DNA from: Mallotus nudiflorus
Taxonomy: Eukaryota; Streptophyta; Magnoliopsida; Malpighiales; Euphorbiaceae
DNA length: 64,000 nucleotides
Assembly (NCBI GenBank): GCA_947683625.1
Contig: CANTUR010000659.1
Location: forward strand, 607,501-671,500
Reading direction: 5' to 3'
Shown: piece after piece, positions 22,211 through 31,200 of the stretch
Layout of the letters: each line of letters begins with the position of its first letter
Position numbering within the stretch: the stretch's first letter is position 1
The notes under the pieces: generated by a model
Seen by the model: only the letters and a program-made list of their open reading frames with translations
The model's database searches: none
Told to the model about the DNA's origin: nothing
Program-made: the position numbers and the translations under genes

Positions 22211-23901
22211 TGTAATATCCCGTGTTTTTAAAATATTTTTACATTGTACCGGGATATACAGTGTTAATAATTTTTGTATATATATTACGATATTTTCACG
22301 AGTTGATATGTATTTAAAATCTATTTTAATTACTGTGTCTTATTTACAGTACTTTATGTAAAATTTTCCCAGGACTTGCATTTTTGGGGAAATTTTCACG
22401 TAAATAATTTATTATTAATTATTTTAAATATATTTTCGGACTTGCATGAGCTCATACATATTTTAAAAATATTAAACACCGTGTATACATATAATTATTT
22501 ATTTAATTAGGGTTTAATATTACCCTAATATTTTATTAATTATTTATTAGTTTTATTGTTATTTAATTATTTTTATTTAGTATAAATTATTAAAATATTA
22601 AATTTTATGTGTGTGGTGTATATTTAATGTGTGTAATTTAATATTATTTTAATATATAGTATAAAGTATATATATATATACATACAATACATTAAAAATC
22701 AAAACTTTTGGAAAATTACCATTTTGCCCCCAAGCCTCCTTCTTCCCCGATTTGCTTCCCTTCGCCGTCTGAACGTCTACCGTGCTGATTTCTCGCCATT
22801 GGTGTGCCGTCCGGTGTGCCACCACCTTCCCCAGCCTCTTCTGCTGCCTGTGGTAGCCGTTTCCAGCGCCTGGAAGTCGGTTTTGGCCGGAGAAGCCGAA
22901 ACTTTGGCCACCGTCGATCACGTCGATTCCGGCCACCATTTTTGACACTGCCAGTCTCTTTCTTCTCCTTGAGCTCCATTGAGTGTGATTCTAGCTTTGG
23001 TTTGAGCTTAAATGGTCTTGATTTGCTTAGGTTTCGAATTTTTGAATTCGGCCATATTAGGGTTTTTGATTTTTTGAGCTTCGAATTGATTGATTCATGG
23101 AAACTCCCTTCACAAATGTTGTTCCTAGTAGCTCAATATACATTTATGAATTTTTTTATAATTTTTGGAGATTTTTTGGATTTTTGGGTATTTTTGAATA
23201 TTTTAATATTATTTTCTAATTTTCCGAAATTAATTATTTAAATTATGAAATTGTGTTTTATGGTTAAATTAGGTGTTGAAATGAATTATAGGAATTTATT
23301 TGGAATTTTTATGAATTTCTAAGTATTTATTTTGAATTATTGAAGTTTATGTAATTTTGGGAAATTAGGGTTAAATGTGTTTTTAATTGAAATTAATTGG
23401 TTAATTGAGTTGAATTATTATTATTATTGATAAATATGTTGAGAAAATTAATTTTGGATAATTTTATAATTTTTGGTGAATTTTTGAAGTAATTTAAGTA
23501 TATTTATATATATAGGGGTATTTTGGTAATTTTACCCTAAATTGTCTAAAAATGTAATTTAATTAGTTTTAATAGTTATTTAAGGTATAAAAATGATTTC
23601 GACAAATTATTCTGTATTTTTAACTAATTAAAACTATTTTTCGTGAATTATTTTCAATTATATATATAATATACGGTTTTTCTAATAAAATGAGTTTTTA
23701 TCGGTTTTTACAGTGTTTTAAGGTTAATTATGTAATTTCTACGTATAAAATGAATTTCTATGTTATAAGGATATTTTTGGTATTTCAGAATTATTCTGTG
23801 ATTGTGGACCCCGGCCGGTGGACTGTAGTCTGGAGTCCGACCGAGGGGTTATGAATGAGATGTGGTGTTTATTTTCAAAGTGTATTTCCTTGCAGGGTTG
23901 G

Positions 23902-23986
23902 CTCTACTCTTTTGAGTAGAGAGATGTCCGTTTTACAGGGGAGGTTCTGCCGAATTTTTGGTAGAATTCTCGTAAAACGTGATATC
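23902..23986 (+). other. Conserved LTR hairpin block (H1, H2, H3), best copy
   Basis: H1 is CTCTACTC-TTTT-GAGTAGAG, eight perfect pairs. It is followed at once by H2, GATGTC-CGTTTTAC paired with GTAAAACG-T-GATATC: 14 pairs with one bulge, counting one G-T. Inside the H2 loop is H3, TTCTGCC paired with GGTAGAA. Counterparts lie at about 13304-13387, 20865-20939, 42417-42499, 50694-50776, 61289-61370 and, reversed, 63138-63222. Confidence 0.7.
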
Positions 23987-24653
23987 CGGTCGAACCCTGA
24001 TATCGATTTTGTGTTTAATACTCTAGATCGAATTCTAGGATTTCTGTTAGGTTTATTCTAATGTCTATTATTTATTGCTTGTTTAGTTGCGCCGAGATCG
24101 AGGGCTAGTGGACCAGGCCCGTCGGACCTGAGATCACTGATTTGTGAGTTACTATACTATATATATATATATGCTTAGGATGCATGATTTAGAAATGCAT
24201 GTTTTATTCTGATTAAATATGCATAAATAATTTGATTATTTCTTAAGTTTATATTTAGTTTATTTTGGTTTATTTTTGGTATATAATAAATTGTATACAT
24301 GTTTTATTAATAAAATATATTTAAAATGTTTTTAAATATATTTTGAGCTTAATTTATGATTTAATTGGATTTATTTGATGTATATATACTCGAAATATAC
24401 CTGGTTTACTTTTGGTATATTTCTAGTATATATATGGTTTATGTTGTTATTTTATTGAACTTCATGCATCATTTATTTTTGTGAATGAATGTTTTATATT
24501 TATTAATGAAGGATATCGATAGAACGTGCTACCTAGTGGGCAGCACTAGGACCGAGTACGTACCGGTACACCTATAGCATTTAGGCTATATTACTAACCA
24601 TTTGTGGATATTGATTGGTTATGATTATTTGATATGTGAGATATGGATTGGAG

Positions 24654-24770
24654 GTGTGATTGAAGGGAGCTCGATTGACCAAGTGTCTCGAGGCCAATCA
24701 CACTGGCAGTCAGACTGCTGGAGCTCGGTTGACTTAGTGTCTCGGGGTCAGTCTACTGTCTAAATGGATT
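24654..24770 (+). other. Conserved tandem hairpin pair in LTR
   Basis: Two neighbouring copies of GGAGCTCGRTTGAC-x-x-AGTGTCTCG each form a loop between different complementary arms: GTGTGATTG with CAATCACAC, then a CAGTCAGACTG-like arm with CAGTCTACTG. The loops are near-identical while the arms differ, yet each arm still pairs with its own partner. Counterparts: 316-420, 14119-14223, 21482-21592 (diverged), 43147-43252, 51425-51529, 62052-62158, and reversed 59005-59111. Confidence 0.7.
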
Positions 24771-25465
24771 AAGTGGATATATTTGGATTAAGTGAGCCCG
24801 TATGGCTAGAGTGTTGTCTAACACTATTTCTGAGGTTGCGATATTCTAGGGTTCTATGTGATCCTTCATAAAAGATGATTTTCAATAAAATATATATAAA
24901 ATGATTTTATTGCATCTGTGTGTATTTGCCTGTATATATATTAGATATATATATATTGTTGACTGTATGCATTATCATTTAGTGTGTATGTATATATATT
25001 ATAGTAATTCACTCAGTGAGGTCTGACTCCCCTCCATTGACTATTTTTCAGGAGAGTCAACATCTTTAGACCTCAGTAGCAGGTCGATACGCCGGATTTC
25101 TTCCGCCCCGGCTTCTTTATGTAAATTATTTACTTGAGTCTTATTTTTATAATCTAGACACTGCAGTAGTTGTGAATTAAAGTGTGGGATTTCATGTATT
25201 TTATTTAAAGAGATGTATTATATTGAAACTGGATTGTATTAAAGAGATTTTATATATGTGATGAGTTGAGATTTGATTTAAATCCAGTGATGAAAATGTT
25301 ATTATTATAATTATGATTTTTATTTCCGCTGCATATTATATGGTTATTGTTATTATTATTATTGTATGTTTATTTTATTTTTAGGCTTGCTACGGGTTCC
25401 GGATTCGAAAGAATTCTCGTTCCCTAGCGCCGGTCATGGCCCCTGTTTTGGGTCGTGACATCCTT

Positions 25466-25481
25466 AATTTGGGTCATAACA
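25466..25481 (+). repeat. Solo LTR C, displaced 3' end
   Basis: AATTTGGGTCATAACA completes LTR C after the nested LTR D. It matches the family terminus AGTTTGGGTCGTGACA. The following ATAAA is the presumed right target duplication. Confidence 0.75.
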
Positions 25482-25880
25482 ATAAAAGTCTCGAGGATCA
25501 TTCGGTCTATCTCCTAAACTTGATATTTATTTAACAACTACTTTTGAGTTTGGTAATAGCAAAATAGGTAAAGATTTGTCGGTCCTTTAGTGGTGGAGTC
25601 GATACTAAAACACATTTTCAGTCCTTTCATAAATTGGTAAATAATTTTTTTTTAAGTCTAGTTTCAACGATTGCCGTTGAATAAGCATTTAGTGTAGGAG
25701 TAAGTATTTTGGATAAAACTTGATTTTCAATGACTTTTGAATCATTATAGGCATAAATATGCCTTTTTTATTGGACTAGAGTGGTATTAAGGACAAGAAA
25801 TTGAAAGAGAAGAAAATAATTATCTATTCAACTTCACAACTAAAGGAGGAACAAGAACTTCAACTTTCAGTGTAGGGAGT
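25482..25880 (+). pseudogene. hAT transposase relic, C-terminal dimerisation domain
   Basis: From 25519 the plus strand reads LDIYLTTTFEFGNSKIGKDL, then SVL-stop-WWSRY, NTFSVLS, and in a shifted frame VSTIAVE-stop-AFSVGVSILDK. This is the hAT dimerisation signature: L-D-x-Y-L, W-W, F-P-x-L-S, then V-x-S-T-x-A-S-E-x-A-F-S-x-G-G-x-x-L-D. At least five stops or frameshifts are present. It is the continuation of 19111-19323, separated by LTRs C and D. An intact protein would be a dimeric DNA transposase or a domesticated derivative. Confidence 0.72.
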
Positions 25881-26289
25881 GATTAAATTTAAAAGGTAAA
25901 TGGGTAAATCATTTTCAAAAAAAAAAAAGTATAAGAACTACAGAGACTTTGATTCCTCTAAATCTCAAGAGGTAGGCAACTTATTTTTTAATAAAAAAAT
26001 TAAGTTCAACCCCTTTTAATTTTTGTTCATTTTACTTTTCTAATGTAATTTATTAGTTCAAACTCTTAAAAAAAAATTTCAACCTAATATATAAAACGGT
26101 AAACTAATTTAATATATTTGCTTTAATTTTATTTTTAATTTAAACTCTTTGAATTTTTTATTTCAAATGAATTTTTAATTTTTATTACAACTTCAAAATA
26201 ATTTATTTACCCTTTAAAATAATTTAATTTAATTTTGTAATGTAAATATTATTATTTTTAATTTAAAAGTAATTTATTTTTTGTAAAAT

Positions 26290-26460
26290 AAAAATATTGT
26301 TTAAAAAAAGAATTGGTAGAACTGAAGAATTGAAACCAAAATTAGGGATCAGTCCAGTTTCGATTCGGTTCCACCTAAAACAGAACCATGAAGTGCTGAT
26401 TTATGTACTGGAACCGATAGTTCCTAAACCATGGCTACACTTGGGACTAGTGATTATAGA
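26290..26460 (+). other. Possible hAT subterminal region
   Basis: Repeated GAACC/GGTTC-type words (GATTCGGTTCC, GGAACCGATAG, AGAACCATG) precede CATGGCTACACTTGG. Many hAT elements have such GGTTC-rich subterminal repeats before a terminal TGGC-x-AC-x-CTTG-like end. The placement downstream of the transposase relic fits. No left terminus was found, so this is tentative. Confidence 0.25.
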
Positions 26461-28670
26461 CAAACAAACCACAACGAGGCAATAGTAATTATCCCTCAAC
26501 TTTAACATTGTTTTTTTTTTTTTTTTTTAAATGTGATTGGCTATTTGGCTATGAAGTTTCGGTTTCATGCTGAACCCATAAATAATATCATTTTTAGAAG
26601 TAAAGATTTCTATTTTTTATTATGTTATATTAAAAAAAAAAAAAAAAGGAAAAGAATTTAAGATGAATATTCTCGTATGCAATATAAAAATTTAGCTACC
26701 AATTATACCCCATTAACCCATAGCACCAAAAAGAATTTAATAGGGTGTTCCTATCCTGGTAGTGGGAAGACCATGACTTTTGGTATAATTTGTATATGAA
26801 TTATGCTAATCATTATTATAATTAAGATTAGAATTATAATCATCATCATATTCATTTCTTTTCATTATATTAAAAATCAACACCAAAGGGACGGCAGAGA
26901 AATTAAAAAGAAATTTTCGATTCACTTTTATATTTTTTAATACATTTACGTATTTATTTTATATTATTGATCTGATAGCTAAAATATCGTAGAATATTTG
27001 ATTCCAAATGGGATCAATTTCTTCTCATTTATAATAGTAAAAAAAATTATATATTTAGAATGTTATATTCAATCGTTAAATATGCAATATATATTTATAT
27101 GTTATCTATTTTAAATATAAAAATATTTTTTTTAAAAAAAGAATTTTATAAAAAATATAAAGCAATTTTTATTAATTAATCTATAATAAGAATAATGTTT
27201 TAAAAAAAAAGAACGAATAAGTCAAGCAAATAAAAAGCACTGAAATGCAATTGTCTGTTTCTTGCAAGTCTAGTCGTGGTCGGGCCGCTCTGCTTTGGAA
27301 AAAAATGGCATTCGTTGTTAGACCCGACGAACCAACCAAACCAGCAAAAGAAAATGCTAAAAAAAAAAGGATCCATGTTCTTTCTATTTCATCTTTCTTT
27401 CTATTTCTTCTCATATTCACATTCATTAATCTCATTTCTGGTTCACGTCTATTTTAAATTACTTTTTTTTGGTGGGTTGGTTTCTGCTTTAAATTTTTTG
27501 TTGCCTATTTCTTCTCATATTCACATCATTCATTATTCTCATTTCTGGTTCACGTCTATTTTAAATTACTTTTTTTTTGGTAGGTTGGTAGGTTGGTTTC
27601 TGCTTTAAATTATTTGTTGACTAGATATATGCCCCACAATACGTTGGTGATTAGAAATACAAATAAAAAAATTGTATAAAAATATTCTAACTTCTAAAAA
27701 ATAAATTGATAGATGTAATGAAAAAAAATTATATTTTATGTTATAAATTGAAAAAATAACTGAAATTTTCTATTTAATCATTATTTTCGCTCTCAATATA
27801 AATAAATTGACAAAAAATTGAAATCTTACAAGTTTCATACAAAATTACGGTGTGAAAGAATAGTAACAAAGATAAATTCAACTAATCTTTTTTAGTTATT
27901 ATTGAAAATAAAATTTAAACTAATTTAGAAATTATGAGTGTATAATAATCAAGGATAGATAATAAACTTAAAAAATAATTGATATTGAGAATGTGATTTA
28001 TATAAAAATAAATAAAGAAAATAGTAAAAAATAATAATAATTTGAAAGTTAAAAGGTTGAAGGAAATAATTAGTGAAAATAAAATTAAGAGGTTAAAACA
28101 AATTGTTTCAACTTCTATAAAATATTGAGGAAGATACAAAGTTTGCAAGTAATTAAATTTCAATAAATACAAAATAAGGCATATTAAAATTAAAATACAT
28201 TTTTGAGAAAATAAAATTTTTAAAGGGGAACTAAATTAACTAGAAGAGAGTGTCAAGTATTAAAATTATAGAATAACAACTTGTAGTGTTCAGTTTTATA
28301 TATTTATGGGTAATGTTTCTTGTTACCAATAGAAACAAGAAACAGTTTCGTCCTGGGGGGTTAAATTCTTAAAATGACACCTCTCTAGTTGATAAACCCC
28401 ATTGGGGAAAAAAAGGAAATGCAAAAGTTCTTTTTTTTTTTTTTTTTGCGAGCCCGCCCTGTACTATAATATAGATAGCTAGATTGCTTTGTCGAAATTT
28501 ATTGTATCTACGCAAGTTTGCCAATTTGTTTCTTAATTTTGCTGAGCAAATTGCCAATTTTTTCTTGCTTCTCAAGCAGAAAACCTATCTAGAACATTTT
28601 GGTGGGCCTTGGACAATTAATTTGTGGGACTTGTATTAGTAATGATTTTAACAGATGCTTGCTTCACTGC
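26461..28670. other. AT-rich intergenic DNA
   Basis: There are no supportable genes. It contains homopolymer A and T runs (about 26508-26528, 26632-26647, 28432-28447), the tandem duplication at 27401-27618, and short random ORFs on both strands. Its last part is the upstream region of the thaumatin-like gene. Confidence 0.6.
27401..27618 (+). repeat. Tandem duplication, ~104-bp unit
   Basis: CTATTTCTTCTCATATTCAC begins at 27401 and again at 27505. Each copy runs through CATTTCTGGTTCACGTCTA, a poly-T run, GGTTGGTTTCTGCTTTAAAT and TTTGTTG. The second copy has an extra GGTAGGTT. The copies are nearly identical, so the duplication looks recent. Confidence 0.88.
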
Positions 28671-28680
28671 TATATATAAA
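28671..28680 (+). promoter_or_regulatory. TATA box of the thaumatin-like gene
   Basis: TATATATAAA lies 51 bases upstream of the ATG, with a CA-rich leader (CAGCACATTCAACACAAAAA) between, typical of a short plant 5' UTR. Confidence 0.7.
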
Positions 28681-28730
28681 CATTCTTAAACAGCACATTC
28701 AACACAAAAAATTCCTTCAGAAATTTTTTT

Positions 28731-29812
28731 ATGGCTGCTAGAGCAATTCTGGGAGTTTCCTTGGCTGTGTTCTTTTTCTCCAGTAATTGATCTCTTCTCT
28801 TTATTTTTTATTTTTAGTCTTTTATTTCATAACTAGCTAGCTAGAGTCGATTTATTTATGGATTTCAATCTCTGTTTAGATACTTTTTTTTTCATGGTTA
28901 ATATATTTGCCAATCAAAGCATTAGATTTTATCAATAACTGCTGGGATCAAGTGGTATACGGACTGGACTGTTTTCGTTTAAGCAATGCGTCCAGTTCGA
29001 ATTGTGATGCATAAATCTAAGAAAAAACCGTTTAAATGTTATAAAATCGTGAAGACATCAGTGTGAAAATGTTCAACTAAAAGTTATAATATTATTCATT
29101 TTATTTATGTGCAGATGTTCATGCAGCTATATTTACCTTCACAAACAACTGCCCATACACAGTATGGCCAGGAGCCCTAACTGGCAGCGGGAGTCCCTTA
29201 CCCTCAACTGGATTTGAGTTAGCCTCCAAAGCATCATCAACCCTCACCATAGAGCCACCATGGAGTGGCCGCATATGGGTTCGATCCGGCTGCACCACTG
29301 ACCGTTCAGGAAAGTTCACTTGTGCCACAGCAGACTGTGGGTCTGGCCAAGTCCAGTGTAATGGTGCTGGTGCAATCCCACCTGCCTCCCTTGCAGAATT
29401 CACTCTAGCTCCAAACAGTGGACAAGATTTCTATGACATCAGTCTTGTTGATGGGTTCAACATGCCTCTTTCAATCACCCCAAAAGGAGGCAGCAGCAGC
29501 GAGTGCCAGAGTACAAGCTGTTCTGCTAATATTAATGCTGTTTGTCCTCCAGAATTGGCTGTGAAAGGGGCAGGTGGTGGTGTCATTGCTTGCAAGAGTG
29601 CTTGTTTAGCATTCAGTCAACCGCAATATTGCTGCACAGGCGAATATGGTACGCCTCATAGATGTCCACCAACTAATTATTCCAAGATTTTCAAGAGCCA
29701 ATGTCCGCAAGCTTACAGTTATGCTTATGATGACAAGTCTAGCACATTTACATGTAGTGGTGGAGCTAACTACCTTATCACATTTTGTCCATCGACTGTT
29801 TGGACTTTTTAG
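28731..29812 (+). CDS. Thaumatin-like protein (PR-5 family), two exons
   Basis: Exon 1 is 28731-28782 and exon 2 is 29115-29812, joined across a 332-bp GT-AG intron (GTAATT...GTGCAG) with the junction in codon 18. The product is 249 residues: a signal peptide of about 21 residues (MAARAILGVSLAVFFFSNVHA), then a mature thaumatin domain starting AIFTFTNNC. Residues 83-99 match the thaumatin signature (GKFTCATADCGSGQVQC). Sixteen cysteines fit the eight conserved disulfides. R74, E112, D125 and D130 have the spacing of the acidic-cleft REDDD residues; the fifth residue may be in the DDKSSTF stretch. Family members are secreted and many are antifungal or stress-induced. No vacuolar extension is seen. 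It is the only intact host gene here, between an AT-rich spacer and a copia element, and its reading frame has no defects. Confidence 0.95.
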
Positions 29813-30152
29813 ATAGTTATGTTCCAGTAATTTTAATTATAATGCTAAAACTTTTGAATATTTTGTCTCTAGAAATTTTCTTATTTTTTAAAATATTATT
29901 AGATGGTGATATACAGAATTATAAAAGAGGAATATATTCTCTTTTTTTTTAAATACTTATTATAAAGTTAATAAATTCTGACAAAATTAATAAATAAAAA
30001 AATTTAAATTGGAGATTTCATTTAAGCTTTAGATTCATGCGGATATAAAACTCCAATCCAACTAGATCTAGTTAGCTATGGCCATGCTTTTGATTGTACA
30101 ATTATATAAAATTAAAACTTTTAATCAAAATATATAAAAAATACTAATATTT
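29813..30152. other. 3' region of the thaumatin-like gene and spacer
   Basis: AT-rich, without ORFs. AATTTTAATTATAATG just after the stop may serve as a polyadenylation region. The spacer ends at the copia target duplication AATTT (30153-30157). Confidence 0.5.
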
Positions 30153-30157
30153 AATTT

Positions 30158-30403
30158 TAACAAAATCTGGTTTAGAACTCGTGAGATTTATTTACTCTGC
30201 TGCTATGTTTATTTACAGAATCACGTGAATGATAAGTTAAAAAAAATAGAGTGTGAGTTAGTTAGGAGAGTTGCTATGTCAACAAGCAAGTTAAGCAAGT
30301 TGCAGATGCAAATTCTTGCGAATCAACCTGGAGTAGCGAGCAGTTTGAAGTAGCAGGATGCTAAGCTGCTGTGCTGTTGAGTGTGAGTGACTGAGTTGGG
30401 TAC
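30158..30403 (-). repeat. Copia 3' LTR
   Basis: It starts TAACAAAATCTGG on the plus strand and shares GAATCACGTGAATGATAAGT and GTTGCAGATGCAAATTCTTG with the LTR at 35416. It lacks about 35 bases (ATACAATAGTCTGAAACTAA...) present in the other copy. The inner boundary near 30403 is approximate. Confidence 0.8.
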
Positions 30404-30439
30404 ACAAATTTTGTATACCCAACTTGATGATGGATTGAT

Positions 30440-30654
30440 ACAGAGCAATAGGCAAAAGAGGCTTGGTGAAATAATCAGCTAACTGATTGGAAGAAGAAAC
30501 CGGCAAGTGTTTAATCAATCCTTGCAGAAGTTTTTGACGAACAATATGGCAATCAATTTCATACAGGATTTTCAGCAATCTTGATAGCTGAAATATTGTC
30601 ACAATAAACACTAGGTGGTCCACGGTCAATACCAAAATCTTGAAGTAAACAAAC
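30440..30654 (-). pseudogene. Copia RNase H, C-terminal piece
   Basis: Readable residues include EIDCHIVRQKLLQGLIKHLP, then SSNQLADYFTKPL, the conserved end of copia RNase H (Q-x-A-D-x-F-T-K-x-L). The preceding part, covering DFGIDRGPP and a Y-C-D-N-like stretch, is in another frame. It is separated from the rest of RNase H by the insertion at 30655-31195. Confidence 0.8.
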
Positions 30655-31195
30655 TGATGTAGTGGAAGTTTAGATTAAAAGGAATAAACATTACAAGCAG
30701 TTAAATCGCGCATGATTGGTCGTTTAACAATTTTTTACAACTTGTTGATTTACATACAAATACTAGAAAATAGATATCTAAGAATTCGTTAATTTATAAG
30801 AATATTAAATTTTGGGAAAATAATAATTTTGAATAATCAATCCAACAAAATTGTTTTGAACCAACTCAAAGAGACAAATAAATAATATTTACAAAAAAAT
30901 CCTAAAACAAAAAAAAGGAAAAAAAAACTAAAAAATTCAAAAATTCAAAAATAAAGAATGCATAAATTTTAAACTGAATTTTGAGATCCTAAATAATGAA
31001 ATTTGGACCTGAAGTTGGATAGCTACAAAGGCATTGTATAACACCCATTATGGAGCTCTGAATCCGCTTCAATTTGATATATTATAAGCTCCGTAATTCA
31101 ATCAAAACCACAAGTTAAGTCTACTTGAAACTCAGATTTGCAAGACCTACTTGTGAAACCCATCCATGTATGTCAATACAATCTAGTCCACATCA
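30655..31195. mobile_element. 541-bp solo-LTR-like insertion in copia RNase H
   Basis: It begins TGATGTAGTGG and ends CCACATCA, so TG...CA with a short inverted repeat. Flanks are identical 5-bp copies CAAAC (30650-30654 and 31196-31200). Removing it and one CAAAC restores continuity of the RNase H coding around QWFV. It has no ORF and contains a long A-rich tract (about 30890-30950). The features fit a solo LTR from an unrelated element; a MITE is less likely given the TG/CA ends and 5-bp duplication. Confidence 0.75.
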
Positions 31196-31200
31196 CAAAC

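Larger units (their letters stand above)
22211..25460 (+). repeat. Solo LTR D (Tekay family), nested in LTR C
   Basis: The 3250-bp LTR runs from TGTAATATCCC to GGTCGTGACA. Flanks are TCCCT (22206-22210) and TCCTT (25461-25465), a 5-bp target duplication with one difference. Removing it rejoins LTR C as ACTCCCTAATTTGGGTCATAACA, which matches the family LTR end. No gag-pol is present. It has the cleanest version of the family hairpins: CTCTACTC/GAGTAGAG at 23902-23921, the 14-pair stem at 23922-23986, CCTAGTG/CACTAGG at 24532-24550, and the hairpin pair at 24654-24770. Confidence 0.9.

Noticed and set aside
22649..23241. Overlapping ORFs on both strands in LTR D
   Set aside because: They lie in the GC-rich LTR island, overlap in several frames, and the frames are not kept in the corresponding LTR positions elsewhere.
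23110..23900. Possible intron in the LTR leader ending at TTCCTTGCAG
   Set aside because: The acceptor-like TTGCAG before the hairpin block recurs in some LTRs, but I found no consistent donor site, and several copies lack the AG.
27181..27608. Short ORFs on both strands around 27.2-27.6 kb
   Set aside because: They overlap each other across a tandem duplication and homopolymer runs, with no domain or splice support.
27915..28172. 85-codon minus-strand ORF of Leu/Ile/Phe/Tyr
   Set aside because: A product of AT-rich sequence; no motif, no start context, and no support from neighbouring sequence.
29119..29403. 94-codon minus-strand ORF
   Set aside because: Shadow of exon 2 of the thaumatin-like gene on the other strand.
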